64,000 nucleotides of DNA from Geminicoccaceae bacterium (GTDB lineage: Bacteria > Pseudomonadota > Alphaproteobacteria > Geminicoccales > Geminicoccaceae): NCBI GenBank assembly GCA_025999455.1, contig AP024683.1, positions 3,660,451-3,724,450 on the forward strand, read 5' to 3'. Below are positions 40,076 to 49,345 of this stretch, one piece after another. Position numbers and translations under genes: made by a program. The stretch's first letter is position 1. Each line of letters opens with the position of its first letter. Below the pieces are notes generated by a model, which was given only the letters and a program-made list of their open reading frames with translations, was not told where the DNA came from and did no database searches.

Positions 40076-41634
40076 ACGGCTCGCGCCGGCGGTTCCTGGC
40101 CTCCTGCGCCATCATCGCGGTGCAGGCCGCGATCCCGCGGCGCGGTGCCGGGGCGGCCGCGGAGTTCGGGGAGCCCTGGTCCTTCGAGCGGCTCGTCGAA
40201 CGGGCCCGAGCGCTCGCCCGATCCCCCTTCGTGCCGCCGCCCCGCCCGACCCCCGAGCTCGTCGAGGCGATCGACTACGAACGCCACGGGGCGATCCGGT
40301 TCCGGCGCGAGCGCGCGCTCTGGGCCGCGGGGCCGGGCCGCTACCCGGTGAGCTTCTTCCCCCTCGGCCGCTTCTTTCCCCACCCGGTCGCGATCCACGC
40401 GGTCGAGGACGGCCGCGCCCGGCCGGTGCCCTTCGATCCGGCCGATTACGACAGCCCGCCCGACAGCCCCTGGCGGGCGATCGGCGCGAACGGTGGCCAC
40501 GCCGGGTTCCGGATCCACGAATCGCGCACCCGGCCCGACTGGCGCGAGCAGGACTGGCTCGCCTTCCTGGGTGCCTCCTACTTCCGTGCGATCGGCGAGC
40601 TCGGCCAATACGGGCTTTCCGCCCGCGGTGTGGCGATCGACGTGGCCGAGCCCGGCGGCGAGGAGTTCCCGGCCTTCACCGCCTACTGGCTCGCTCCGGC
40701 GGTCCGGGTCGACGAGCCCGTGACGATCGACGCCCTGCTCGACGGGCCCTCGCTCACCGGGGCGTTCCGCTTCCTCGCCTGGCGCGGGGCCGGGGTGGTC
40801 ATGGAGGTCGAGGCCCTGCTCTTCTTCCGCCGCCGGGTGGCCCGCCTCGGCATCGCGCCCTTGACCTCGATGTTCTGGTACGCCGAGCACGGCTCGAGCC
40901 GCTGGCTCGATTGGCGGCCCGAGGTCCACGATTCGGATGGTCTCGCGATCTGGACCGGGGTCGGCGAGCGCATCTGGCGGCCGTTGAACAATCCCGAGAC
41001 GGTCGTGGTCTCGAGCTTCCTCGACCGCGACCCGCGAGGCTTCGGCCTTTTGCAGCGCGACCGCGACGTCGAGCATTACCTCGACGGGGTGCGCTTCGAG
41101 CGCCGACCCTCGGCCTGGGTCGAGCCGCTCGAGCCCTGGGGCCCCGGGTCGGTCCAGCTCGTCGAGATCCCGACCGACCACGAGATCCACGACAACATCG
41201 TCGCGATGTGGGTGCCCGAGAGCCCGCCGCCGGCCGGTGGCGAGGGCCGTTGGCGCTACCGGCTCTGGTGGCTCGCCGACGATCCCTTTCAGCCGCGCGA
41301 GCTCGCGACCGCGACCGCGACGCGGATCGGCCGCGGCAACGAGCCCGGCAAGCCCCGCGCCCTCGACATCTTCCGGATCGTCGTCGAGTTCGAAGGCCGG
41401 CCGCTCGAGGCGCTGCCCGACGGGACTCGGCCCGAGGCTGTGCTCGCCGCCTCGCGCGGGCGGCTCGGTCCGCCGCTCGTCGAGCCGGTGCCGGGCACCC
41501 GCCGCTGGCGCATCCTGTTCGACCTGCACGCGCCCGGACCCGAGCCGATCGAGCTCCGTGGCTATCTGCAGCTCGGCGAGCGGCCGCTCACCGAGACCTG
41601 GCTCTATCAGCTCCGACCGGGAAGTGCGGCATGA
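40072..41634 (+). CDS. opgG: Periplasmic glucan biosynthesis protein (OpgG/OpgD, MdoG family)
   Basis: A 520-residue exported protein. It has a twin-arginine-type leader (NGSRRRFLASCAIIAVQAA) and the MdoG domain with FERLVERARALARSPFVPPPRP, ISYDYERHGAIRF-like IDYERHGAIRFR, TSMFWYAEHG and RLWWLADDPF. OpgG/OpgD act on beta-1,2-glucan chains in the periplasm during osmoregulated glucan synthesis; a Tat leader is typical of OpgD-like members. The start is TTG 40072, overlapping the DUF1028 stop. The glucosyltransferase OpgH is not in the window. G versus D assignment is open. Confidence 0.88.
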   Translation: MNGSRRRFLASCAIIAVQAAIPRRGAGAAAEFGEPWSFERLVERARALARSPFVPPPRPTPELVEAIDYERHGAIRFRRERALWAAGPGRYPVSFFPLGRFFPHPVAIHAVEDGRARPVPFDPADYDSPPDSPWRAIGANGGHAGFRIHESRTRPDWREQDWLAFLGASYFRAIGELGQYGLSARGVAIDVAEPGGEEFPAFTAYWLAPAVRVDEPVTIDALLDGPSLTGAFRFLAWRGAGVVMEVEALLFFRRRVARLGIAPLTSMFWYAEHGSSRWLDWRPEVHDSDGLAIWTGVGERIWRPLNNPETVVVSSFLDRDPRGFGLLQRDRDVEHYLDGVRFERRPSAWVEPLEPWGPGSVQLVEIPTDHEIHDNIVAMWVPESPPPAGGEGRWRYRLWWLADDPFQPRELATATATRIGRGNEPGKPRALDIFRIVVEFEGRPLEALPDGTRPEAVLAASRGRLGPPLVEPVPGTRRWRILFDLHAPGPEPIELRGYLQLGERPLTETWLYQLRPGSAA

Positions 41635-42137
41635 AGGAAGGGGTTCGCGAGGCCGAGCGGCAGCGCGGTCTGTTGCGGCGCGAGTTCGAGGCAGCGCGCG
41701 GCCGCTGGCGGGTGCTCGGGCTCTACGAACGGTTCGAGCAGAGCATCGTCTTGGCCCTCACGGGCGTCATCGCCGTGATCACCGTGGCGGCGCTCTGGAG
41801 CCTGATCCTCGAAGTCCTCGCGAGCCTCGTCCTCAAGCGGCAATTCGACGTCACCGAACATGCCGCCTTCCAGCGCGTCTTCGGCATGATCTTCACGGTC
41901 GTGATCGCCCTCGAGTTCAAGCGCTCGCTCCTGGTCGCGGTCGAACGGCGGCAGAGCATCGTCCAAGTCCGGGTGATCCTGTTGCTCGCCCTGCTCGCGG
42001 TCTTGCGTAAACTCATCATCCTCGACCTCGAAGAAACCGAGGCCGCGAAGATCGTGGGCCTCGCGGCGGTGCTGTTGGCGCTGGGCGCGGTCTATTGGGC
42101 GGTGCGCGAACAGGATCGGCGCTTCGGCGAGGGCTGA
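41631..42137 (+). CDS. PsiE-like four-helix membrane protein
   Basis: A 168-residue protein with a charged amphipathic N-terminus (~1-38) and four hydrophobic segments (SIVLALTGVIAVITVAALW; FGMIFTVVIALEF; VRVILLLALLAVLRKLIIL; IVGLAAVLLALGAVYWAV). The layout and the EFKRSL / VRKLIILD segments resemble the phosphate-starvation-inducible PsiE family. Function is unknown. ATG 41631 overlaps the opgG stop (ATGA), so it is co-translated with glucan biosynthesis. Confidence 0.7.
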   Translation: MKEGVREAERQRGLLRREFEAARGRWRVLGLYERFEQSIVLALTGVIAVITVAALWSLILEVLASLVLKRQFDVTEHAAFQRVFGMIFTVVIALEFKRSLLVAVERRQSIVQVRVILLLALLAVLRKLIILDLEETEAAKIVGLAAVLLALGAVYWAVREQDRRFGEG

Positions 42138-42218
42138 GCGTCCGCTGCAGCGCAGCGTGACAGGTGGGCCGGGGACCGGCTAAGAGCCCGACAGCGACAC
42201 CGATCGGAGGAGGCCCGA

Positions 42219-43214
42219 ATGCGAACGCCCGCCCTCGTCCTCGGCACCGCCCTGCTCGCGCTCCTCGCAGCCGAGCCGGCGCGTGCGCAGATCGAGCTCA
42301 AAGCGAGCCACCAATTCCCAGGTGGCAAGGGCGACGTTCGCGACGAGATGGTCCAGATCATCGCCCGCGAGGTCGAGAAAGCGAACGTCGGCCTCACGAT
42401 CAAGGTCTATCCCGGTGCCTCGCTCGTCAAGGCGACCGAGCAGTGGAACGCGATGCTGAAAGGCCAGATCGACATCTCGGCCTTTCCGCTCGATTACGCC
42501 TCGGGGCGGCATCCTCAGTTCGGCGCGACCTTGATGCCCGGTCTCGTCTTGAGCCACGAGCGGGCGCGACGGCTCAACGCCTCCCCCTTCATGGCGGACA
42601 TCAAGAAGATCATCGAGGACGCCGGGATCATCGTCCTCGCCGATGCCTGGCTCGCCGGGGCGTTCGGCGCCAAGGACCGCTGCATCCTGGAGCCGGCCGA
42701 CGTCAAAGGGCTCAAGGTCCGCTCGGCCGGGGCCACCTTCGCCGAGATGTGGGCGGGGGCCGGCGCCTCGATCGTCCAGATCCCCTCGAACGAAGTCTAC
42801 AGCGCGCTCCAGACCGGCGTGGCGGACGCCACCGACACCTCGACCGCGAGCTTCGTCTCGTTCCGGCTCTACGAGCAGCTCGGCTGCATCACCGCCCCTG
42901 GTGATACGGCCCTCTGGTTCATGTACGAGCCCGTGTTGATGGCCAAGCGCAGCTTCGAGCGGCTGAACGCCCAACAGAAAGAGGTGCTGTTCGCCGCGGC
43001 CAAGAAGAGCGAGGACTACTTCTTCGCCGAAAGTAAGAAGCTCGACGATCAGATGGTCGAAGCGTTCCAGAAGGCCGGGCGCAAGGTCGTGACCTTGACA
43101 CCCGAGCAGGTCAAGAAGTGGCAGGACATCGCCTGGCAGAGCTCGTACAAGACCTTCGCCGAACAGGTGCCGGGCGGTAAGGCGCTGATCGAGAAGGCGC
43201 TCGCGGTGCCTTGA
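42219..43214 (+). CDS. dctP: TRAP transporter solute-binding protein
   Basis: A 331-residue exported protein with signal peptide MRTPALVLGTALLALLAAEPARA. ASHQFPGGKGD, LKGQIDISAFPLDYASGRHP, LKVRSAGATFAEMWAGAGAS and NEVYSALQTGVADATDTS are DctP-family features, including the conserved substrate-carboxylate arginine (KVRSAG). GGAGGAGG precedes the ATG. First gene of a complete P-Q-M TRAP operon; the ligand is probably an organic acid and is not identifiable. Confidence 0.93.
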   Translation: MRTPALVLGTALLALLAAEPARAQIELKASHQFPGGKGDVRDEMVQIIAREVEKANVGLTIKVYPGASLVKATEQWNAMLKGQIDISAFPLDYASGRHPQFGATLMPGLVLSHERARRLNASPFMADIKKIIEDAGIIVLADAWLAGAFGAKDRCILEPADVKGLKVRSAGATFAEMWAGAGASIVQIPSNEVYSALQTGVADATDTSTASFVSFRLYEQLGCITAPGDTALWFMYEPVLMAKRSFERLNAQQKEVLFAAAKKSEDYFFAESKKLDDQMVEAFQKAGRKVVTLTPEQVKKWQDIAWQSSYKTFAEQVPGGKALIEKALAVP

Positions 43215-43257
43215 GGGCGCGCGCGGCGACCGGCACGCCGTTCGGCTCGATCGCACG

Positions 43258-43776
43258 ATGGAGACCTACGTCCGGGTCGTGGGCACGCTCTCGCGCGCCG
43301 CGGCGTTCGTCGCGGCGGGGCTGCTCCTGGCCTCGATCGGGGTCATCTGCCAGATGCTCGTGATCCGCCACGGGCTCGGCCGCTCCGCCATCTGGCAGAA
43401 CGAGTTCGTGACCTTCGCGCTGGTCGCCGCGACCTTCCTCGCCGCGCCCTACGTGCTCCTCGTCCGGGGTCACGTCGTCGTCGAAGTCGTGCCGCTCTGG
43501 CTCTCGGGACCGGCGAGACGCGTGTTGGGCCTGATCGCGGCCGCCCTTGGCTTCCTCTTCTGTCTGCTCGTCTTCGCCACCTCCCTCGAATGGTGGTGGG
43601 AAGCCTTCGCCCAAGGCCATCGCACCTCCTCGATGTGGCGGGCGCGGCTCTGGATCCCCTATCTCTCCCTGCCGGTCGGCTCGCTCCTGCTCACGCTCCA
43701 ATACGTGGCCGAACTCTGGGAGGTCGCGACCGGCCGGAAAGCGCCGTTCGGCACCGCGCACGAGGCCGCCCTTTGA
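43258..43776 (+). CDS. dctQ: TRAP transporter small membrane subunit
   Basis: A 172-residue protein with four hydrophobic helices (~12-35, 50-70, 85-110, 128-150). It carries the DctQ-type WQNEFVTFALVAATFLAAPYVL segment. It associates with the large subunit in sodium-driven uptake. It lies 43 bp after dctP, and its stop overlaps the dctM TTG start. Confidence 0.92.
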   Translation: METYVRVVGTLSRAAAFVAAGLLLASIGVICQMLVIRHGLGRSAIWQNEFVTFALVAATFLAAPYVLLVRGHVVVEVVPLWLSGPARRVLGLIAAALGFLFCLLVFATSLEWWWEAFAQGHRTSSMWRARLWIPYLSLPVGSLLLTLQYVAELWEVATGRKAPFGTAHEAAL

Positions 43777-45089
43777 GCCCTCTCGCCCTCGGCGCGGTGA
43801 TCGGGATCGTCACGATCCTCGTCCTCGCGACGGGGACGCCGGTCGCCTTCGCCCTCGGGCTCGTCGCGATCGGCTTCCTGCTCGTCTTCGAGGGGCCGAT
43901 CGCCCTCGCCAACTTGGCCGACACGCTCTTCGCCGGCCTCAACGACTTCACCCTCGTCTCGATCCCGATGTTCGTCTTGATGGGGGCGGCGGTCGCCGCC
44001 TCGCGGGCCGGCGCCGATCTCTACGAGGCCCTCGCCCGCTGGCTCTGGCGGGTCCCCGGGAACCTGGTCGTCGCCAACATCGGCGCCTGTGCGCTCTTCT
44101 CCGCGCTCACCGGCTCCTCGCCCGCGACCTGCGCGGCGATCGGCAAGATGGGGATCCCGGAGATGCGCCGGCGCGGCTTCCCGGCCGATCTCGCGACCGG
44201 GGCAATCGCCGCGGGCGGCACGCTCGGGATCCTGATCCCGCCCTCGATCACGATGATCCTCTACGGGATCGCCTCCGAGACCTCGATCGGCCGCCTGTTC
44301 CTCGCCGGGATCGTCCCGGGGCTCCTCTTGACCGGCCTCTTCGCGCTCTGGGCCGTCTTCGTGAGCCTCTGGCGCGGCGAGCGGCGGCCGACCGGGCCCG
44401 GCCCCTCGCTCGCCGAACGGCTCGCGATCCTGCCGCGCGTCCTGCCCTTCGTCCTCGTGATCGTGGGGGTGGTGTGGGCGCTCTACGGCGGGATCGCCAC
44501 GCCCTCCGAGGCGGCGGGCGTGGGCGCGGTCCTCTGCCTCCTCCTGGTCGTGCTCGTCTACCGGCTCTGGCGGCCGCGCGAGCTCTGGCCGATCCTCGAG
44601 GCGACGATCCGCGAATCGACGATGATCCTCATGATCATCGCGACCTCGATTCTCTTCGGCTACATGCTCTCGAGCCTCTACGTCACCCAATCGATCGCGC
44701 AGAGCATCGCCGAACTGGACGTCAACCGCTGGGTCCTGCTCTTCTGGATCAACGTCCTGCTGCTGGTGGCGGGGTGCTTCTTGCCGCCGGCGGCGATCAT
44801 CTTGATGACCACCCCCATCATCCTGCCGATCCTGGTGAACGCGGGCTTCGATCCGGTCTGGTTCGGGGTGATCTTGACGCTCAACATGGAGCTCGGGCTC
44901 ATCACCCCGCCCGTCGGGCTCAACCTCTTCGTCATCAACGGGATCGCGCCCGACGTGCCGCTCGCCACGGTGCTGAAGGGTGCCCTTCCCTTCATGCTCT
45001 TGATGGTCGTGGCGATCGTGATCCTCTGTCTGTTCCCGGGCCTCGCCACCTGGCTGCCGGATCTCTTGATGGGCCCGCGGGTGGGGTGA
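43773..45089 (+). CDS. dctM: TRAP transporter large permease subunit
   Basis: A 438-residue permease with about twelve helices. SIPMFVLMGAAVAASR, TGSSPATCAAIGKMGIPEM, GGTLGILIPPSITMILYGI and MELGLITPPVGLNLFVINGI are DctM signatures. I used the TTG at 43773, with GAGG six bases upstream and a TTGA overlap with dctQ; starts further in would remove part of the first helix. It catalyses sodium-coupled substrate uptake with dctP and dctQ. Confidence 0.94.
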   Translation: MSPLALGAVIGIVTILVLATGTPVAFALGLVAIGFLLVFEGPIALANLADTLFAGLNDFTLVSIPMFVLMGAAVAASRAGADLYEALARWLWRVPGNLVVANIGACALFSALTGSSPATCAAIGKMGIPEMRRRGFPADLATGAIAAGGTLGILIPPSITMILYGIASETSIGRLFLAGIVPGLLLTGLFALWAVFVSLWRGERRPTGPGPSLAERLAILPRVLPFVLVIVGVVWALYGGIATPSEAAGVGAVLCLLLVVLVYRLWRPRELWPILEATIRESTMILMIIATSILFGYMLSSLYVTQSIAQSIAELDVNRWVLLFWINVLLLVAGCFLPPAAIILMTTPIILPILVNAGFDPVWFGVILTLNMELGLITPPVGLNLFVINGIAPDVPLATVLKGALPFMLLMVVAIVILCLFPGLATWLPDLLMGPRVG

Positions 45090-45107
45090 GATCGACGCGA
45101 GCGCGCC

Positions 45108-45182
45108 TGGTGGAGCCGAGCGGACTCGAACCGCCAACCCCCTGCTTGCAAAGCAGGTGCTCTCCCGTTGAGCTACGGCCCC
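45108..45182 (-). tRNA. tRNA-Ala (anticodon UGC)
   Basis: The minus strand reads GGGGCCGTAGCTCAACGGGA and folds as a full cloverleaf. The anticodon loop TTTGCAA gives anticodon TGC (plus-strand gca at 45148-45150), the T loop is TTCGAGT, and the 3' end is CCACCA with CCA encoded. The acceptor stem has the G3-U70 wobble pair, the identity element for alanyl-tRNA synthetase. It stands alone between the TRAP operon and rdgB rather than in an rRNA operon spacer. Confidence 0.97.
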
Positions 45183-45234
45183 GCGGCCGCAGAAATGGCA
45201 CCCGGCGCGGCGCGGTGCAATCCCGGTCCCGGGC

Positions 45235-45909
45235 TCAGCCGCCGCTGCGCGGCGGTTCGCCGGTACCTCGCGGGGCTTCTGGTGCGGGCGGGAAACAGCG
45301 CGCGAGGAGTGCCGCCATAGCCTTCGCCCGGTGCGAAAGCGCTTCTTTCTCGGAAGCGAGCATTTCGGCGAAGGTGCGGGTCTCGCCCTCGGGGATGAAC
45401 AAGGGGTCGTAGCCGAACCCGCCTTCGCCACGCGGCTCGGGGGCGATCTCCCCCTCGACGCGGCCCTCGGCACATTCGACGTGGCCATCGGGCCAGGCGA
45501 GGCAGAGGACCGCCACGAAGGCCGCCCGCCGGTCGGCGCGGTCGATCCCGCCGAAGCGGGCCGCGAGCGCCTCGCGCACCCGCCGCATGGCGCGGGCGAA
45601 GTCGCGCTCGGGCCCGGCCCACTCCGCGGTCGCGAGGCCGGGCGCGCCGTCGAGGCCGCGGCATTCGAGCCCGCTGTCGTCGGCGAGAGCCGGGATCCCC
45701 GCCGCGCGGGCCGCCGCGAGCGCCTTGAGCCGGGCGTTCTCGAGGAAGCTCGTGCCGGTCTCGGCCGGGGCTTCGAGGGCGAGCTCGGCAGCACCGATCA
45801 CGGCGATCCCGCGCGGCTCGAGCAGAGCTCGGAACTCGGCGAGCTTGCCGGGATTGTGGGTGGCGACCAAGAGCCGATCGCCCGTGAACCGCCGCGGGCC
45901 CGCGCTCAC
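45235..45909 (-). CDS. rdgB: XTP/dITP diphosphatase (RdgB/HAM1)
   Basis: A 224-residue house-cleaning pyrophosphatase. [44 protein letters not shown] and [10 protein letters not shown] are the family motifs. It hydrolyses non-canonical purine triphosphates (ITP, XTP). It starts at GTG 45909, overlapping the rph stop (GTGA); GAGG-rich upstream sequence lies within rph. Third gene of a coupled GT-rph-rdgB unit. Confidence 0.96.
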   Translation of the reverse strand: MSAGPRRFTGDRLLVATHNPGKLAEFRALLEPRGIAVIGAAELALEAPAETGTSFLENARLKALAAARAAGIPALADDSGLECRGLDGAPGLATAEWAGPERDFARAMRRVREALAARFGGIDRADRRAAFVAVLCLAWPDGHVECAEGRVEGEIAPEPRGEGGFGYDPLFIPEGETRTFAEMLASEKEALSHRAKAMAALLARCFPPAPEAPRGTGEPPRSGG

Positions 45910-46634
45910 AGTCGGGCGATCGCCTCGCGCTGGAGGGCCACGAGCCGGGCGATGCCGTGGGCGGCGAGCGCTCGAAGTGCCGCCACGTGCTCGTCGGAAA
46001 GCGGCAGGTCCTCGGCCGTGAGCTGGATCTCGACCACCCCGCCCGAGGCCGAGAGCACGAAATTGCCGTCGGCCTGGGCGATGCTGTCCTCGGCATAGTC
46101 GAGGTCCAGGAGTGCCGTGCCTTCGACCACACCGCAGGAGACCGCAGCCACGGGCTCGCGCAAGGGCAGCCGCGGCAGCTCGCCCGCCGCGACGAGGCGC
46201 GCGAGGGCTTGGTGGAGCGCCACGTAGCCGCCGGTGATCGAAGCGGTCCGGGTGCCGCCGTCGGCCTGCAGCACGTCGCAATCGACCACGATCTGCCGCT
46301 CGCCCAAAAGCTCGAGGTCGGTCACGGCGCGCAAGGATCGGCCGATCAGCCGCTGGATCTCCTGGGTCCGCCCGGATTGCCGGCCGCGCGCCGCCTCGCG
46401 CTCGCCGCGGGTGGTGGTGGCCCGCGGCAGCATGCCGTACTCGGCCGTGACCCAGCCCTTGCCGGTGTTGCGCAGGAAGGTGGGCACCCGCTCGTCGACG
46501 CTCGCGGTGCAGAGCACGACCGTGTCGCCCATGCGGATCAGGCACGAGCCCTCGGCGTGCCGGCTCCAGCCGGGCTCCATCAGGACCGGGCGGAGCTCGT
46601 CCGGGCGGCGGCCGGAGGGTCGAACGAAGCTCAC
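45906..46634 (-). CDS. rph: Ribonuclease PH
   Basis: A 242-residue phosphorolytic exonuclease. [64 protein letters not shown] and the active-site LDLDYAEDS segment are characteristic. It trims tRNA 3' ends. The start is GTG 46634, overlapping the stop of the upstream glycosyltransferase-like gene. The length matches the family. Confidence 0.97.
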   Translation of the reverse strand: MSFVRPSGRRPDELRPVLMEPGWSRHAEGSCLIRMGDTVVLCTASVDERVPTFLRNTGKGWVTAEYGMLPRATTTRGEREAARGRQSGRTQEIQRLIGRSLRAVTDLELLGERQIVVDCDVLQADGGTRTASITGGYVALHQALARLVAAGELPRLPLREPVAAVSCGVVEGTALLDLDYAEDSIAQADGNFVLSASGGVVEIQLTAEDLPLSDEHVAALRALAAHGIARLVALQREAIARL

Positions 46635-47533
46635 GCGGCCTTCGGCAGGGGCGGCACGCGCTCGACGAGTTCGAGGGCGTCGTGGCGGACGTGGTTCTTG
46701 GCCATGTGCTCCTTGACGAGCGCCTCGTCGACCACGCCCCGGTCGAGGCATTCGCGCAGGAGCTGGAAGAAATATTGCTCCTGCTTGCCGTCGGGGTGCG
46801 GCTTGTACCGGCCGAGGAAGGCGTACTCGCCGAACAGCTTGCGCCGCGCTCGCTTGAGGAAGGCGAGCCCGGGGATGATCGAGCGCTCGGCCGGCACGAA
46901 ATCGACCGGCAGCCCGGTCTTCCAAGGCTGGGTCATCCGCCGGGTGTTGTGCAGCATCTTGGTCTTGGGGGTGAGCTTGTCGAAGTCGTTCCACTCGGGC
47001 TCGAACAGGCCGATCGTGGACTTGTCCTCGTATTCGAGGTTCATCCAGTCCTTGTAGTCGCGCTCCATACGGAACAGCTTGTCGAAGTCCTCTTCGAGCT
47101 TCCAGTGGCCGAGCTTCGCGCAATCCAGCAGCATGACGCTCGAGGCGAAATGCGCGAGCGGCCCGGTGCCGCGCATCCGGCAGAAGATCGCCTTGCCCTG
47201 CATGTCGCGGTTCAAGAGCTCGGCGACGTCGCCGACCGCGAACACGTCGGGGTCGACCACCACCGCCTTGCCCCGGTAGCCCATGAGCTCGGGCGGGGTG
47301 AAGCGCAAGGGCGTGAAGGACTGCAGATCGTCGTTGAGCCAGCGGCGGGTCGCACCGTCGCGGCGGTACTCCCGCCCCTCGTAGCGGTCGAAGAAGTCCT
47401 TGTACGTCTCGTGCTCGATCAAGCGGACGTCGAAGGCCTCGGGCGTGCGCGAGTTCCGCTTCATGGAATAGGCGGAGACCAGCGCGCCGATGTACTGCTT
47501 GTGGTTGGTGTGGACGAAGACGCAGGGCTTCAT
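46631..47533 (-). CDS. Putative glycosyltransferase (GT-A-like, DxD motif)
   Basis: A 300-residue cytosolic protein starting [28 protein letters not shown]. Features suggest a GT-A fold: an N-terminal Rossmann-like strand, a [13 protein letters not shown] segment with a DxD metal/nucleotide-sugar motif, and a conserved [15 protein letters not shown] segment. I do not recognise a characterised homologue and cannot name donor or acceptor. It is tightly coupled to rph (GTGA overlap) and may simply share the transcript. Confidence 0.6.
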   Translation of the reverse strand: MKPCVFVHTNHKQYIGALVSAYSMKRNSRTPEAFDVRLIEHETYKDFFDRYEGREYRRDGATRRWLNDDLQSFTPLRFTPPELMGYRGKAVVVDPDVFAVGDVAELLNRDMQGKAIFCRMRGTGPLAHFASSVMLLDCAKLGHWKLEEDFDKLFRMERDYKDWMNLEYEDKSTIGLFEPEWNDFDKLTPKTKMLHNTRRMTQPWKTGLPVDFVPAERSIIPGLAFLKRARRKLFGEYAFLGRYKPHPDGKQEQYFFQLLRECLDRGVVDEALVKEHMAKNHVRHDALELVERVPPLPKAA

Positions 47534-47598
47534 GGGTCCGTCCCCCGGCGAGGACCGTCACGACGAGCGGGCTCGGTAGCACGAGCCGCCGACACGGC

Positions 47599-48276
47599 TC
47601 AACCGTCGCGCAGCGGGCGCGACATCGCGCCCGGGCCGTCCAGGACGAGGGCGAGGCCGCGGCGGACGATCGCCGCCTGCTCGGCCGGCTCGGGCGGCGG
47701 GCGGGCATCCAGCAGCACGCCCAGATGCCAGCTCCCCTGCCAGGTCCCGATCAGCGCCTCGGCCGCCGCCTCGGGCTCGGGATGGCCGGCCGAGGCGAGC
47801 AGCTCGGCGAGCCGGTGGTGCGTCGCGCGGATGCCCTCGGCCCAGATCAGCGGCCCCATCCAGCTGCGCAGCCCGGCATGGGCGGCGAGCGCCCGGTGCA
47901 GCCGGAGATGGCCGGGGCTCGCGATGAACGCCACGAGCCGCCGGCCGAACGCCTCGAGCCGTTCGCGGGGACCCGCTGCCGCCTGTTCCGGACTCTCTTC
48001 GAGCGCCGCCGTCATGGCCTCCCGCTCCGCCACCACGACCGCCCGGGCGAGCGCTGCGAGATCCGGGAAATGCCGATAGAGCGTGGCCTTCGAAACGCGC
48101 GCGCGGAGGGCCACCGCCTCCATCGTGAAGGCGGCCGCGTCGCCCGAGAACAGGAGCGCGCGGGCGGCCGCCAGGATCGCCGCCCGTCGACCGGGGTCGA
48201 GTGGCCGACCGCGACGTGGGGCCGCGCCGGCCGGGGGGATTTCCGAAACGCTCACGTTCACCCATATGGAGCGCAT
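47599..48276 (-). CDS. TetR-family transcriptional regulator
   Basis: A 225-residue protein. The TetR DNA-binding domain is [41 protein letters not shown]; the rest is the helical ligand domain. I used ATG 48276, with GGAG six bases upstream; alternative GTGs at 48261 or 48255 have no good ribosome site. It is divergent from the second RND system and by convention represses it in the absence of a pump substrate. With this start its ATG overlaps the ATG of the adaptor gene on the other strand, so one of the two starts may be wrong. Confidence 0.82.
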   Translation of the reverse strand: MRSIWVNVSVSEIPPAGAAPRRGRPLDPGRRAAILAAARALLFSGDAAAFTMEAVALRARVSKATLYRHFPDLAALARAVVVAEREAMTAALEESPEQAAAGPRERLEAFGRRLVAFIASPGHLRLHRALAAHAGLRSWMGPLIWAEGIRATHHRLAELLASAGHPEPEAAAEALIGTWQGSWHLGVLLDARPPPEPAEQAAIVRRGLALVLDGPGAMSRPLRDG

Positions 48277-49345
48277 GCGCCGCTCCGCCAACCCGCTGCT
48301 CCGAGCCCTCCGCCCGGCCTTCCTCCTGGCCGCGCTCGCGGGCTGCGACGCCCAGGGGACCCAGGCCCCCGCACCCGCTCCGCCCGTGCCGGTCCGAGCG
48401 GTCGCGGTCGCCTCGGCCGAAGGCGTGCCGTTCCGCCTGCCCGGGGTGGTCCGCGCCGCGCGCGAAGTCGAGCTGTCCTTCCGGATCGAAGGCGAGATCG
48501 TCGAGCGCCGGGTCGAGGCGGGTCAGCGGGTGCGCGCGGGCGACGTCCTGTTCCGCCTCGATCCGCGCGACCTCGAGCGGGCCCTCGAGGCGGCCGATGC
48601 GGCGGTCGCGGCGGCACGCGCCGAAGCCGAACTGGCCGAGCGCGAGGCCGACCGGCGGCGCGAGCTGTTCCGCAAGCGGGCGATCGCCGCGGAGGAGGCC
48701 GATCGGACGGAGAGCGCGGCACGGGCCGCGCGCGAGCGGCTGCGGCTCGCCCGAGCGCAGCGCGAGCAAGCCCGCAACGCGCTCGGCTATGCGGAGCTGG
48801 TCGCCCCGGCCGAGGGCGTGGTGAGCGAGGTGCTGGCCGAGCGGCACGAGTTCGTCAAGGCCGGCCGGGTGGTGGCGCGGCTCGCCCTCGACGGGCCGCG
48901 CGAGGCCGAGGTGTTCGTCCCGGAAACGCGCCGCGCTACCCTGCCCGAAAGCGGCGAGGCCGTGCTCACCGGGACGGACGCGCCGGTGCCGGCCCGGCTG
49001 CGCGAGCTCGCGGCCGCAGCCGAGCCCGCGAGCCGTACCTTCCGCGCCCGCTTCCGGCTCGAGGGCGTGGCCGAAGACGCCCCGGTCGGCGGCTCGCTCG
49101 TCCTCCGCTTGCGCGAGCCGGCACCGGGCCTCTTGCGCGTTCCGGCGAGTGCCCTGGCCGACCACGGCCGAGGCCCCTTCCTCTGGCGGATCGAGGAGGG
49201 GCGGGTCGAGGCCCGGCCGGTCCGGGTGGTGCGGGTCGTCGACGAGGCGGCGCTCGTCGAGGGCGAGCTCGCCCCGGGTACCCTCGTCGTGGCGGTCGGC
49301 ACCCACCGGCTGCAGGAAGGCGTGGCGGTGCGGGTGGTGCCGTGA
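48275..49345 (+). CDS. RND efflux periplasmic adaptor, lipoprotein
   Basis: A 356-residue adaptor with a lipoprotein signal (FLLAALAGC, Cys24 as the acylation site). A lipoyl half-motif, ELSFRIEGEIVERRVEAGQRVRAGDVLFRLD, precedes a long helical hairpin (~95-165). Barrel and membrane-proximal domains follow. ATG 48275 has GGAG close upstream; ATG 48266 would add three residues. It is coupled to the pump by GTGA at 49342. No outer-membrane channel gene is adjacent. Confidence 0.88.
   Translation: MRRSANPLLRALRPAFLLAALAGCDAQGTQAPAPAPPVPVRAVAVASAEGVPFRLPGVVRAAREVELSFRIEGEIVERRVEAGQRVRAGDVLFRLDPRDLERALEAADAAVAAARAEAELAEREADRRRELFRKRAIAAEEADRTESAARAARERLRLARAQREQARNALGYAELVAPAEGVVSEVLAERHEFVKAGRVVARLALDGPREAEVFVPETRRATLPESGEAVLTGTDAPVPARLRELAAAAEPASRTFRARFRLEGVAEDAPVGGSLVLRLREPAPGLLRVPASALADHGRGPFLWRIEEGRVEARPVRVVRVVDEAALVEGELAPGTLVVAVGTHRLQEGVAVRVVP

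Noticed and set aside
47725-49341. Extension of the second RND pump frame to a 1574-residue protein
   Set aside because: The upstream part lies in the wrong frame of the TetR and adaptor genes and is low-complexity Arg/Gly/Pro. GTG 49342 gives the normal RND start and overlaps the adaptor stop.
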